38,210 nucleotides of DNA from Cupriavidus lacunae (GTDB lineage Bacteria > Pseudomonadota > Gammaproteobacteria > Burkholderiales > Burkholderiaceae). The notes beneath the pieces were generated by a model that saw only the letters and a list, made by a program, of their open reading frames with translations, ran no database searches and was not told the origin of the DNA. Below are positions 26,579 through 33,345 of the stretch, piece after piece. A program made the position numbers and the translations under genes. The stretch covers positions 1 through 38,210 of the forward strand of contig NZ_QKWJ01000070.1 of assembly GCF_003353055.1 (NCBI RefSeq), written 5' to 3'. Position 1 is the stretch's first letter. Each line of letters opens with the position of its first letter.

Positions 26579-27352
26579 ATGAGCAAAGCTGAGCGAATCG
26601 TCAGGCTTGACCGCAAGCTGATATTGAACGATGCAACGCACGAGTTGAGCATGCCATCTCGCCGACTGTTCGGAAAGCGTGCCATGACGCTTGGTGGCTT
26701 GCTGCTGTTGACAGGCTGCAGCATCACCGACGAATCGTCGGTTGATTCCTTCCTGATGGCAGTCTCGCGCTTCAATGACCGCGTGCAGGGATGGCTGTTT
26801 GATCCTGACCGGCTGGCGCCGACCTATCCCGAGTCAAGGCTGACGCGGCCGTTTCCATTCAATGCCTTCTACGGCCTTGCTGATGTGCCAGAGGTAGATG
26901 CCAGTGATTTTCAACTGGAAGTCGGTGGCCTGGTCTCGCGCAAGGCGGCATGGACCCTGGAGGAACTCTACGCGTTGCCGCAGACGTCGCAGGTGACTCG
27001 CCATATTTGTGTGGAGGGGTGGAGTGCCATCGGCAAGTGGGGCGGTACGCGCTTCTCTGATTTTCTCAGGCGCGTTGGTGCCGATACCACTGCAAAATAC
27101 GTGGGCTTTGTCTGCGCGGATGACTACTACACCAGCATCGACATGCCCACGGCGCTGCATCCACAGACTTTGCTTACCTTCACTTACGACGGCGAGCGCC
27201 TGCCGCCGAAGTATGGGTTTCCGATGAAGCTGCGCATGCCCACCAAGCTTGGGTACAAGAACCCGAAGCACATTGTCGCGATCTACGTCACTAACAAGTA
27301 TCCCGGCGGTTATTGGGAGGACCAGGGATACAACTGGTTTGGGGGATCCTGA
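26579..27352 (+). CDS. Tat-exported molybdopterin-dependent oxidoreductase (YedY/MsrP-like, sulfite-oxidase fold)
   Basis: This 257-residue protein has a Tat motif SRRLFGK (residues 27-33) followed by a hydrophobic stretch with a lipobox LLTGC (Cys47), so it may be a Tat-exported lipoprotein. The catalytic fold starts FPFNAFYGLADVPEVD. The molybdenum-ligand cysteine is Cys144 in RHICVEGWSAIGKWGG, and the MPT-binding region is SIDMPTALHPQTLLTF with PMKLRMPTKLGYKNPKHI. This is the sulfite oxidase/YedY family; E. coli MsrP (YedY) reduces periplasmic methionine sulfoxide. GGAG lies seven bases before the chosen ATG at 26579. The preceding cytochrome b and following Met-rich peptide suggest the same role. 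Confidence 0.88.
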   Translation: MSKAERIVRLDRKLILNDATHELSMPSRRLFGKRAMTLGGLLLLTGCSITDESSVDSFLMAVSRFNDRVQGWLFDPDRLAPTYPESRLTRPFPFNAFYGLADVPEVDASDFQLEVGGLVSRKAAWTLEELYALPQTSQVTRHICVEGWSAIGKWGGTRFSDFLRRVGADTTAKYVGFVCADDYYTSIDMPTALHPQTLLTFTYDGERLPPKYGFPMKLRMPTKLGYKNPKHIVAIYVTNKYPGGYWEDQGYNWFGGS

Positions 27353-27417
27353 TCCCCCCGAAACCTGAGCGGCAAGTCTGCCGGTTTCTCCCTATCAATC
27401 CAATCAAGGAGCACAAC

Positions 27418-27705
27418 ATGAACAAACGCCTGGTTTTGCTGCTTTCCTCCGCGGTGTTGCTTGCCAGCCATGCATGGGCACAGGACGCAATGAAGAAGGA
27501 CGACATGGGCAAGGGCGCCATGGGTGCCAGCGGCAGCATGGCGAAGGATTCCATGGGGAAGGACGACATGGACATGAAAAAAGACAAAATGAGCAAGAGT
27601 CACGCCAAGAAGCCCCAGGAAAAGAAGGAAGGCATGAGCAAGGATGCGATGGGCAAGGATGCAATGGGCAAGGATGCGATGAGCAAGGACGCCCCGAAAC
27701 AATAG
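27418..27705 (+). CDS. Pentapeptide MXKDX repeat protein, exported Met-rich peptide (MrpX-like)
   Basis: This 95-residue protein has a clear signal peptide (MNKRLVLLLSSAVLLASHAWA, cleavage before QDAM). The mature part of about 74 residues is built of MxKDx units (MSKDAMGKDAMGKDAMSKDA near the C-terminus). It has 12 Met, many Lys and Asp, and no Cys, Trp or Tyr. It matches the pentapeptide MXKDX repeat family. In Azospira suillum a similar Met-rich periplasmic peptide, MrpX, acts as a sacrificial hypochlorite sink regenerated by YedY1. AAGGAG precedes the ATG. It follows the oxidoreductase by 65 bases on the same strand. Confidence 0.85.
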   Translation: MNKRLVLLLSSAVLLASHAWAQDAMKKDDMGKGAMGASGSMAKDSMGKDDMDMKKDKMSKSHAKKPQEKKEGMSKDAMGKDAMGKDAMSKDAPKQ

Positions 27706-27724
27706 TAGGTCTTACGCACGTTCC

Positions 27725-27788
27725 ATCGCCCTGGGCGATCAGGCAAATGAAGCCTCAGCTTCCGTTGGACGACAGCGGTTGAGGCTTC
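27725..27788. repeat. Two adjacent inverted repeats after the MXKDX gene
   Basis: ATCGCCC-T-GGGCGAT (27725-27739) is followed by GAAGCCTCA (27749-27757) and TGAGGCTTC (27780-27788) with a 22-base loop. Neither is followed by a T-run. They probably mark the end of the oxidoreductase operon transcript. The rest of the 253-base gap (27706-27958) shows nothing else I can name. Confidence 0.5.
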
Positions 27789-27958
27789 CATCCAGCAGGT
27801 TTCCCGTGGAGCTTGATGGCATCGTGATTTATGTTTGCTGGTTGCAGAACTTACGGATTGTCACGACTTGTGGGTCAACTCGGGCGCCGGCTGTACCGTT
27901 TTTTCCGGTAAGCAAGGCGCATTGCCGAGCTGATGAATGTTTCCCAGGAGTCCACGTC

Positions 27959-28336
27959 ATGAAGAAGCTGTTCGCTGCACTCGCCTCCGCCGCCCTCGTC
28001 GGTACCGTATTCGCGCAGACTGCTGTGCCAGCTTCCGCGACGCAGCCGCAGGGCGGGGCCGCGAAAGACCAGGCAAAGGTCGTCAAGGAGATGAGCACCA
28101 CGCCGGCAAAGGCCGACAAGAACACGAAGAGTGCCGGCATGCAGGGCAATGAAGTAAAGGCCCAGGCCAGCGCCACTAAGGAGAAGGCTGACGTAAAGGC
28201 CGATGCCAGCAAGTCAGCCGCCAAGGGCACCCATCACAAGGCGAGCAAGACGAAGGCCGCCCATGCAGAGGCCGGTATGGCGAAGCCCGATGTCTCGAAG
28301 GCCGCGACCAGCATGGATAAGACGAAGAACCAGTAA
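27959..28336 (+). CDS. Small exported Ala/Lys-rich protein, unknown function
   Basis: This 125-residue protein has a signal peptide (MKKLFAALASAALVGTVFA, cleavage before QTAVPAS). The mature part is low-complexity, dominated by Ala, Lys, Ser and Thr, strongly basic and probably disordered. I recognise no domain. It may be a periplasmic stress-type or histone-H1-like low-complexity protein of the kind common near MXKDX genes in Burkholderiales. CCCAGGAGTCC provides a ribosome site before the ATG. Own transcription is likely, as a 253-base gap with hairpins separates it from the upstream operon. Confidence 0.75.
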   Translation: MKKLFAALASAALVGTVFAQTAVPASATQPQGGAAKDQAKVVKEMSTTPAKADKNTKSAGMQGNEVKAQASATKEKADVKADASKSAAKGTHHKASKTKAAHAEAGMAKPDVSKAATSMDKTKNQ

Positions 28337-28412
28337 GCTGCTCCCGTCGGGCGTACCGAGGGGACGTTGCCAGGGCGAAGGCCGTGGCAATGAAGCCTGA
28401 GTGCAGGAGCTT

Positions 28413-28458
28413 TGCGGAGAGTGCAGGCTAGCTGGAATGCCAGCCTGGTCTCTCCGCA
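28413..28458. terminator. Long hairpin at the end of the minus-strand zinc-ribbon gene
   Basis: TGCGGAGAG (28413-28421) pairs perfectly with CTCTCCGCA (28450-28458), and an inner stem GCTGG-AATG-CCAGC (28431-28444) closes the loop. The structure spans the zinc-ribbon gene stop (28428). It lies between convergent transcription units, so a bidirectional terminator role is plausible, though no strong T-run is present. Confidence 0.5.
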
Positions 28459-28664
28459 CTTGTCATGCCTGGGGAGCTTTCGCATGCCAGTTCATGACGT
28501 CGGGGTTCGCCGACTGCAAGGCGGAGTTCGCGGTCTTCGATGATTCCCTCGCCGCATGCAGGGCACTGCATCGCCCTCAGCACAATCGTCTTGTCTGGCT
28601 CAGGAGCTTCTATCTCCAGAGTGATGGCGGTCAGATCAGCCTTGTCACACACGGGGCATAGCAT
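28428..28664 (-). CDS. YgiT-type zinc-ribbon protein
   Basis: This 78-residue protein has two CxxC knuckles, CPVC (residues 3-6) and CPACGEGIIEDRE (about residue 34), like the zinc-binding N-terminal domain of YgiT/MqsA antitoxins. The DNA-binding helix-turn-helix half of MqsA is absent. It follows the GDCCVxC gene by 25 bases on the same strand, so it is presumably controlled by the same MerR-type promoter. No ribosome site is obvious before the ATG, and the C-terminal 25 residues look non-conserved, so the 3' end may have been altered by mutation. Confidence 0.5.
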   Translation of the reverse strand: MLCPVCDKADLTAITLEIEAPEPDKTIVLRAMQCPACGEGIIEDRELRLAVGEPRRHELACESSPGMTSAERPGWHSS

Positions 28665-28689
28665 GATGGCGATGTGAAGTTGTGGCGAG

Positions 28690-28929
28690 TCAGTCAGCGG
28701 TGGGCGCGCTGGCCCGCGAGCAGCATGAACCCTGCTGTTGCTGCACAGGAGGGCACTTGCGGGTGCCGTACGAGCAGAACACACAGCAGTCGCCCTCCCT
28801 GGGCCGAAGCACCGTTCCGCAGCCCTCGCACTCGTAGAACCACTGGCAGGCATCGGTCGGCATCGTCTCAGTCTTGCTGTGGCCGCAACTGGGACAGGTA
28901 ATGGTTGACTGCAACTCGAAGGTGCGCAT
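28690..28929 (-). CDS. GDCCVxC-domain (seleno)protein family member
   Basis: This 79-residue Cys-rich protein carries CPSC (residues 12-15), CEGC (34-37), and the family hallmark GDCCVFCSYGT (46-56) followed by KCPPVQ. Homologues are small proteins often found with mercury-resistance genes, some containing selenocysteine in the hallmark; here both positions are Cys. The biochemical role is not established, though metal or thiol chemistry is likely. The start has AGGG eight bases upstream and lies about 60 bases from the predicted transcription start of a mercury-type MerR promoter. Confidence 0.85.
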   Translation of the reverse strand: MRTFELQSTITCPSCGHSKTETMPTDACQWFYECEGCGTVLRPREGDCCVFCSYGTRKCPPVQQQQGSCCSRASAPTAD

Positions 28930-28995
28930 TGTTTTCCCTGCCTGACAGTCTCCATCGGCCCGCCGTCAAACTTCCTTTTCGACCCGTTTACACGT

Positions 28996-29026
28996 AGTCT
29001 AGGTCCGTACCTGAGTACGGAGTCAA
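28996..29026 (-). promoter_or_regulatory. MerR-type operator-promoter driving the GDCCVxC gene
   Basis: On the minus strand TTGACT (-35, 29021-29026) and TAGACT (-10, 28996-29001) are separated by exactly 19 bases, the lengthened spacer typical of MerR-activated promoters. The spacer contains a perfect dyad TCCGTAC-CTGA-GTACGGA as read on the plus strand (29004-29021). The seven-base arms are the same as those I recall for the Tn501 mer operator. It overlaps the ribosome site of merR, so MerR probably also represses its own gene. Confidence 0.85.
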
Positions 29027-29029
29027 GAG

Positions 29030-29440
29030 ATGGAGTCGACCCTGACAATTGGGCAGTTGGCCAAGGCGGCCAACGTTGGCGTGGAAACGGTTCGTTATTA
29101 CCAGCGATGCGGATTACTGCCGATACCCGAACGCGTGCATGGTGCCATTCGTCAGTATGCCGAGTGCAGCCTGCAGCGGCTTCATTTCATTCGCCGGGCC
29201 CAGGCACTTGGGTTCACCCTGGACGAGGTTCGTACGCTGCTGCAACTGAACGACGGCAGCCAATGCGGAACTGCGCGCGCGCTGGCCGAACAAAAGCTGC
29301 ACCTCGTCGAGGAACGGTTGCGCGATTTACGGATGCTGCGGACCGAGTTGAGAAGTCTGGTTGGGCAATGCCGCGACAATCGCGACGAGGTCATGTGCCC
29401 GTTGATTGCCAACCTGTGCGAGGCGAACTGGCCAAAGTAG
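29030..29440 (+). CDS. merR: Mercury-type MerR transcriptional regulator
   Basis: This 136-residue MerR-family protein has the N-terminal winged helix (TIGQLAKAANVGVETVRYYQRCGLL) and a coiled-coil dimerisation helix (about 80-115). The effector-loop cysteines are Cys79, Cys114 and Cys123. Their spacings of 35 and 9 equal those of the Hg-binding Cys82, Cys117 and Cys126 of Tn501 MerR, and CPLIANL follows as in MerR. It should sense Hg(II) or a similar thiophilic metal. It diverges from the GDCCVxC gene over a canonical mer operator. No merT, merP or merA is in the window. Confidence 0.88.
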   Translation: MESTLTIGQLAKAANVGVETVRYYQRCGLLPIPERVHGAIRQYAECSLQRLHFIRRAQALGFTLDEVRTLLQLNDGSQCGTARALAEQKLHLVEERLRDLRMLRTELRSLVGQCRDNRDEVMCPLIANLCEANWPK

Positions 29441-29488
29441 TCGCGGCTCAGGCCCTTGTGCGTCATGCTCCGTGGCGAGGGCCGGCCG

Positions 29489-30124
29489 TTATGACACGTA
29501 CGACAAGAACGCCCGCGCCATCTCCCTGTCCAGCCGCCGGTCCGACAGTGCAAAGGTGCTCTCGCGGTTGATCAGCGCATACAGCAGCGTGCCGGCCAGC
29601 GCCTGGTGCGCCAAGCGGATGCGCTGTTCCAGGTCCGGCGAGGCGCCCGCCGGGTGCAGCCGCGCCAGGCGCACAGCCAGGTCGTCCATGTACTGGCGGT
29701 TGAGTTGCCGGATCGGGTCCTCGCCGATGGTCACGCGGACAACCAGTGACGCGCGCAGTACCCCCTCATTGCGGTAGGCCCAGATGCGGCTGTCGCGGGC
29801 CAGCGTGTGCACGGCGTCTTCCAGCGTCGTGGGGGAACTGTCGAGTTGCGCCAGGCGCGTCGCCATGGCTGTACGCAGGGTGACCAGCGACAGCGCCTGC
29901 AAGGCCTTGAAATAGCTCTCCTTGCCCTCGAAGCGGCTGTAGAACGCGCCGGTGGTGACGCCGGCGCGCGCGCAGATCTCCTGGATCGAGACCTGTTCCA
30001 GCGTGCGCTCGCGCAATAGCCGGCGGCCCGCATCCAGCAGCAGCTGGGTGGTGCGCAGTCCGCGCGAATAGCGCGGCACCGCATAGCCCGCGTGGCCTTC
30101 CAGCGCGGTCAGCTTGTCTTCCAT
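29489..30124 (-). CDS. TetR-family transcriptional regulator
   Basis: This 211-residue regulator has the TetR N-terminal helix-turn-helix: LLLDAGRRLLRERTLEQVSIQEICARAGVTTGAFYSRFEGKESYF (residues 28-72). A C-terminal all-helical ligand-binding domain of unknown specificity follows. It is divergent from an MFS transporter gene 186 bases away, the usual arrangement for a local repressor. A dyad CGTAAT-CCAT-ATTACG lies between them and is the likely operator. Confidence 0.92.
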   Translation of the reverse strand: MEDKLTALEGHAGYAVPRYSRGLRTTQLLLDAGRRLLRERTLEQVSIQEICARAGVTTGAFYSRFEGKESYFKALQALSLVTLRTAMATRLAQLDSSPTTLEDAVHTLARDSRIWAYRNEGVLRASLVVRVTIGEDPIRQLNRQYMDDLAVRLARLHPAGASPDLEQRIRLAHQALAGTLLYALINRESTFALSDRRLDREMARAFLSYVS

Positions 30125-30227
30125 GACGACCCTTTCTCCCAGCGGGCGTGGCTACGGGCCCGTTCCGTTTTGTCGGTGTTTCTACTGATGTCGTGAACGG
30201 TATCGGACCAACATACTGGCCCGAAAA

Positions 30228-30243
30228 CGTAATCCATATTACG
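30228..30243. promoter_or_regulatory. Candidate TetR operator
   Basis: A perfect six-base dyad, CGTAAT-CCAT-ATTACG, lies between the divergent TetR and MFS genes, 68 bases before the MFS start. It is AT-rich compared with its surroundings. The remaining spacer shows no clear promoter by eye. Confidence 0.55.
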
Positions 30244-30310
30244 AATTGAGCGGTGCCATGCCTATCAGGTGCCGCCCGGATACCGATGAGCGCCCTTCGG
30301 GAGACCACGC

Positions 30311-31621
30311 ATGACCAAGTCTTACCAGCCGCGCCGCGCGTGGCTGACCGCAGCGCTGTTGTTCTTCTTCCTGGTGGTCAACGCCATGGACAAGATGGTG
30401 GTGGGCCTGCTGGCCGCGCCGATGATGAATGAACTGGGGCTGACGCCGGCGCAGTTCGGCCTGGTCGGCAGCAGCTTCTTCTGGCTGTTCGCGGTTTCCG
30501 GCGTGCTGGGGGGCTTTCTTGCCAACCGCACGCCGACCTCGCGGCTGCTGGTCTGCATGGCGCTGGCATGGTCGCTGTGCCAGATCCCGCTGGCGCTGTC
30601 GTCCAGCCTGGCGGTGCTGATCGTGTCGCGCATCCTGCTTGGCTTCATGGAGGGGCCGGCCGCGCCGGTCGCCATCCACGCCTGCTACAAATGGTTTCCG
30701 AACAGCCGGCGCAACCTGCCCGTGGCGGTGCTGACGCAGGGCGCTGGCATCGGCATCGTGCTGGCGGGCCTGCTGATCCCGGCAGTTGCCGCGCACTGGG
30801 GCTGGCGCAGCAATTTCTACCTGCTGGCGGTGCTGGGCGTAGTGTGGGCGGTGGTATGGCTGGCGTTCGGGCGCGAAGGGGCACTCGACGAACCTCCGGC
30901 CGCGCATGGCGTTGCGGCCGGCAGCGCGCCGCAGCGCCTGCCGTACCGCGTAATGCTGAGCGATCCCACGGTGCTTGGCTGCTTCGCGCTGCGGCTGGCG
31001 GCGTACTGGGGCCTGGCGCTGTGCCTGACCTGGATCCCGGCCTACCTGCAGAGCGGGCTGGGCTTCGATCACGCCGTCAGCGGCAAGCTGTTCGCGCTGA
31101 TCGTCGGCACCAACCTGCCGCTGACGCTGGCCATTGCGTGGTTCTCCGAGCGCCTGCTGGCGCGCGGCGTGTCGTCGCGGGTGGCGCGCGGGCGGGTGTC
31201 TGCCGGCATGCTGCTGCTGGCCGGCGGATTCTTCCTGCTGCTGCTGTGGCCGGACACCACGCCGGCGATGCGGGTGGGTTTGCTGGTGCTGGCCTGCGTG
31301 TGCGCACCGGCGGTCTATTCGCTGGGCCCGGCGATGCTGGCCGAGGTGGTGCCCGCGGGGCAGCGCGGTGCGATCCTGGCCATCGATGCCTCGGTGTCGT
31401 CGGTGGCTGGCGTGCTGGCGCCGCTGGTGACGGGCGTGCTGGTGCAGAACGTGCCGGGCGCACGCGGCTTCGAACTGGGCCTTGGCGTGTGTGGCGCGAT
31501 CATGGTGGTGGCGGCGCTGGCCGGGCTGTACGTGGTCGACCCCGAGCGTTCGCGCCGCCGGCTGGCCGCGCACCTGCCGCCGCGTGAGGACGCGGGGCAG
31601 CCGGCGGTGGCAGCTGGCTGA
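30311..31621 (+). CDS. MFS transporter (ACS-like, anion:cation symporter type)
   Basis: This 436-residue inner-membrane transporter has about 12 predicted membrane spans. The start (LTAALLFFFLVVNAMDKMVVGLLAAPMM), FGLVGSSFFWLFAVSGVLGGFLA and the central motif SRILLGFMEGPAAPVAIHACYKWFPNSRR place it with the ACS family of organic-acid and sugar-acid symporters. The substrate cannot be read from sequence. Probably repressed by the divergent TetR-family protein. Confidence 0.88.
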   Translation: MTKSYQPRRAWLTAALLFFFLVVNAMDKMVVGLLAAPMMNELGLTPAQFGLVGSSFFWLFAVSGVLGGFLANRTPTSRLLVCMALAWSLCQIPLALSSSLAVLIVSRILLGFMEGPAAPVAIHACYKWFPNSRRNLPVAVLTQGAGIGIVLAGLLIPAVAAHWGWRSNFYLLAVLGVVWAVVWLAFGREGALDEPPAAHGVAAGSAPQRLPYRVMLSDPTVLGCFALRLAAYWGLALCLTWIPAYLQSGLGFDHAVSGKLFALIVGTNLPLTLAIAWFSERLLARGVSSRVARGRVSAGMLLLAGGFFLLLLWPDTTPAMRVGLLVLACVCAPAVYSLGPAMLAEVVPAGQRGAILAIDASVSSVAGVLAPLVTGVLVQNVPGARGFELGLGVCGAIMVVAALAGLYVVDPERSRRRLAAHLPPREDAGQPAVAAG

Positions 31622-31634
31622 ATCCCGAAAGTGC

Positions 31635-31651
31635 GGGCCGATCTACGGCCC
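31635..31651 (+). terminator. Hairpin after the MFS gene
   Basis: GGGCCG (31635-31640) and CGGCCC (31646-31651) flank ATCTA, 14 bases after the MFS stop. The sequence downstream is not T-rich, so it is a weak candidate. The remainder of the 291-base gap to bfr holds only the promoter candidate below. Confidence 0.4.
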
Positions 31652-31794
31652 GGTACCGCGTCTGGCTTGCCCGTTTTCGTATTTAAACAATGCCGCGCAA
31701 AGCGCTTTTGAAAACCGAATGGAAACCATTGACATTCGCATCCGCAACAGCGCGTGAAAACCCTGGAAAAATGCGACGGCGAGGCCGAATTTGC

Positions 31795-31822
31795 TTGATG
31801 TCCGCTCTTGCGGGACTACCAT
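31795..31822 (+). promoter_or_regulatory. Candidate promoter for the bacterioferritin gene
   Basis: TTGATG and TACCAT are about 16 bases apart, roughly 90 bases before the bfr start. No Fur box is recognisable in the 291-base gap. Confidence 0.35.
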
Positions 31823-31912
31823 GAAAATCGCGGCGGGATAATCTCTGCGCGTTTTCGCGATTTCGAAACCGAGAGTAAGTTCAATCGTTTTGAGGGGTCG
31901 TTGGGGGCAGTC

Positions 31913-32389
31913 ATGAAAAGCGACAAGAAGGTGATCCAGTTACTCAATGCTCAGCTCCGGCATGAGCTGACCGCGATCAACCAGTATTTCCTGCATGCCC
32001 GCATGTACCGGCACTGGGGACTCAGCGCCCTGGGCAAGCATGAGTACGACGAATCGATCGAGGAAATGAAGCACGCCGACAAGCTGATCGAGCGCATCCT
32101 GCTGCTCGACGGCTTGCCCAACCTGCAAGACCTGGACAAGCTGCTGCTGGGCGAGAACACCGAGGAAATGCTTGGCTGCGACCTGAAGCTTGAGCAGGGG
32201 TCGCAGGCCAGCTGCAAGGACGCGATCAAGTATTTCGAGTCGGTCGGCGATTATGTCTCGCGCGAAATCGTGGTCGGTATCCTCGCGGACACCGAAGAAC
32301 ATATCGACTGGCTGGAAGCGCAGCTGGAGCTGGTGCGCAAGGTCGGGCTGCAGAATTACATCCAGTCCGCCATGGGCAGCATCGGCTAG
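31913..32389 (+). CDS. bfr: Bacterioferritin
   Basis: This 158-residue haem-binding iron-storage protein assembles into a 24-subunit cytosolic shell. Haem-ligand Met52 is present in EEMKHADK. Five of the six ferroxidase ligands known from E. coli Bfr are present: Glu18, Glu51, His54, Glu94 and His130. The sixth, Glu127, is Thr in DTEEHIDWLE, with Glu at 128 and 129. GGGGGCAG precedes the ATG at 31913; the open frame further upstream is not homologous. The window shows no bacterioferritin-associated ferredoxin. Confidence 0.95.
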   Translation: MKSDKKVIQLLNAQLRHELTAINQYFLHARMYRHWGLSALGKHEYDESIEEMKHADKLIERILLLDGLPNLQDLDKLLLGENTEEMLGCDLKLEQGSQASCKDAIKYFESVGDYVSREIVVGILADTEEHIDWLEAQLELVRKVGLQNYIQSAMGSIG

Positions 32390-32473
32390 CCCGACGCGGT
32401 CTCCTGCAAAGATTTCAATTTCCCGCTACACTGCGGCCCGCAGCACGTAGCGTCGCTCAGGCGCGGCGTCAGC

Positions 32474-32548
32474 GGCGGGGTGGCAGAGTGGTTATGCAAC
32501 GGCCTGCAAAGCCGTGTACGACGGTTCGATTCCGGATCCCCGCCTCCA
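32474..32548 (+). tRNA. tRNA-Cys (anticodon GCA)
   Basis: A full cloverleaf is visible. The acceptor stem is GGCGGGG (32474-32480) with CCCCGCC (32538-32544), followed by U and an encoded CCA (32546-32548). The D arm is GCAGAGTGGTTATGC. The anticodon stem ACGGC-CTGCAAA-GCCGT gives anticodon GCA. The T loop is TTCGATT. The T stem has only three Watson-Crick pairs (CGG/CCG); the outer two positions read GA against GA. Confidence 0.96.
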
Positions 32549-32556
32549 GTCTTCCT

Positions 32557-32579
32557 TGCCCGGCACATGGTGCCGGGCA
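32557..32579 (+). terminator. Hairpin after tRNA-Cys
   Basis: TGCCCGGCA (32557-32565) pairs perfectly with TGCCGGGCA (32571-32579) around CATGG, nine bases after the tRNA. There is no T-run. It probably aids 3'-end formation. The rest of 32549-32865 shows nothing I can call. Confidence 0.45.
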
Positions 32580-32865
32580 TGCCGGCGCGTCCGCGCAATT
32601 TCCCCGATTGTCTTGCACCTGTCATCGGCCTTCGCCATACCGGCGGCCGGCCTGTGCCGCACGCGCCACGACCGGTATGCCGCAGGCAATTCCGGACACA
32701 CATTTTCCGTTACTTCCCCAATGGATCAATGACACCGAATCGGTTAGTGTTGCCCGACAGGCCTGCCGGCCTGCGTGCAACCCGTGCCGCCTGATGGCGG
32801 CACAGCCATGTCCGGGCTTCCATGGTGTTCCCGTCGCGAGGAAATGTGAAAAGGAGAGGCTCCAG

Positions 32866-33309
32866 ATGATCAAAGACCTGCGGATCCGGGCGGCCATGCC
32901 CTCGGACGCGCCAGCCGTGGGAGAGGTGCTGGAACGGTGCGGCCTGCCGGTGGACGACGTGCCACGCCTACTGGAGCATTTCCATGTGGCCGTCTTTGGG
33001 GCGCAGATCATTGGCTGCGCCGCCGGCGAGCGCTGTGGCGAGACCGTGGTGATCCGTTCCGTGGCGGTGCTGCCCGAGCACCGTGACCAGGGCGTGGCCA
33101 CGCACGTAGTGCGCGCCGCGCTGATGCGCGCACGCGCCAACGGCGCAAGGCGCGCGGTGCTGCTGGCGTCGAGCTGCCCGAGCTATTTCGCGCGCTATGG
33201 CTTTACGCTGGTGCCGGCCTCGAAGCTGCCGGCGGAAGTCATGTCATCGAGCGAATTCCACCGCCGGGCGGACACGCCGCCGCTGTGCATGTGGTGCGAG
33301 CTGAGCTGA
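32866..33309 (+). CDS. GNAT N-acetyltransferase, ArsN2-like
   Basis: This 147-residue GNAT has the acetyl-CoA motif VIRSVAVLPEHRDQGVATHVVRAAL (residues 64-88) and the SYFARYGF strand. The overall pattern (RAAMPSDAPAVGEVLERCGLP, then IIGCAAGE) resembles ArsN2, which occurs with arsenic-resistance genes and is thought to acetylate arsenical or related compounds. No ars genes are nearby, so the substrate is open. AGGAGAG lies about ten bases before the ATG at 32866. Confidence 0.75.
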   Translation: MIKDLRIRAAMPSDAPAVGEVLERCGLPVDDVPRLLEHFHVAVFGAQIIGCAAGERCGETVVIRSVAVLPEHRDQGVATHVVRAALMRARANGARRAVLLASSCPSYFARYGFTLVPASKLPAEVMSSSEFHRRADTPPLCMWCELS

Positions 33310-33345
33310 ACCCAGGGAAGGCGGCGGCGCGCCATAGTGCAAGGT

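Noticed and set aside
28413..29450. Full mer operon (merT, merP, merA)
   Set aside because: Neither strand around MerR encodes a mercury transporter, binding protein or reductase; only the regulator, GDCCVxC and zinc-ribbon genes are present.
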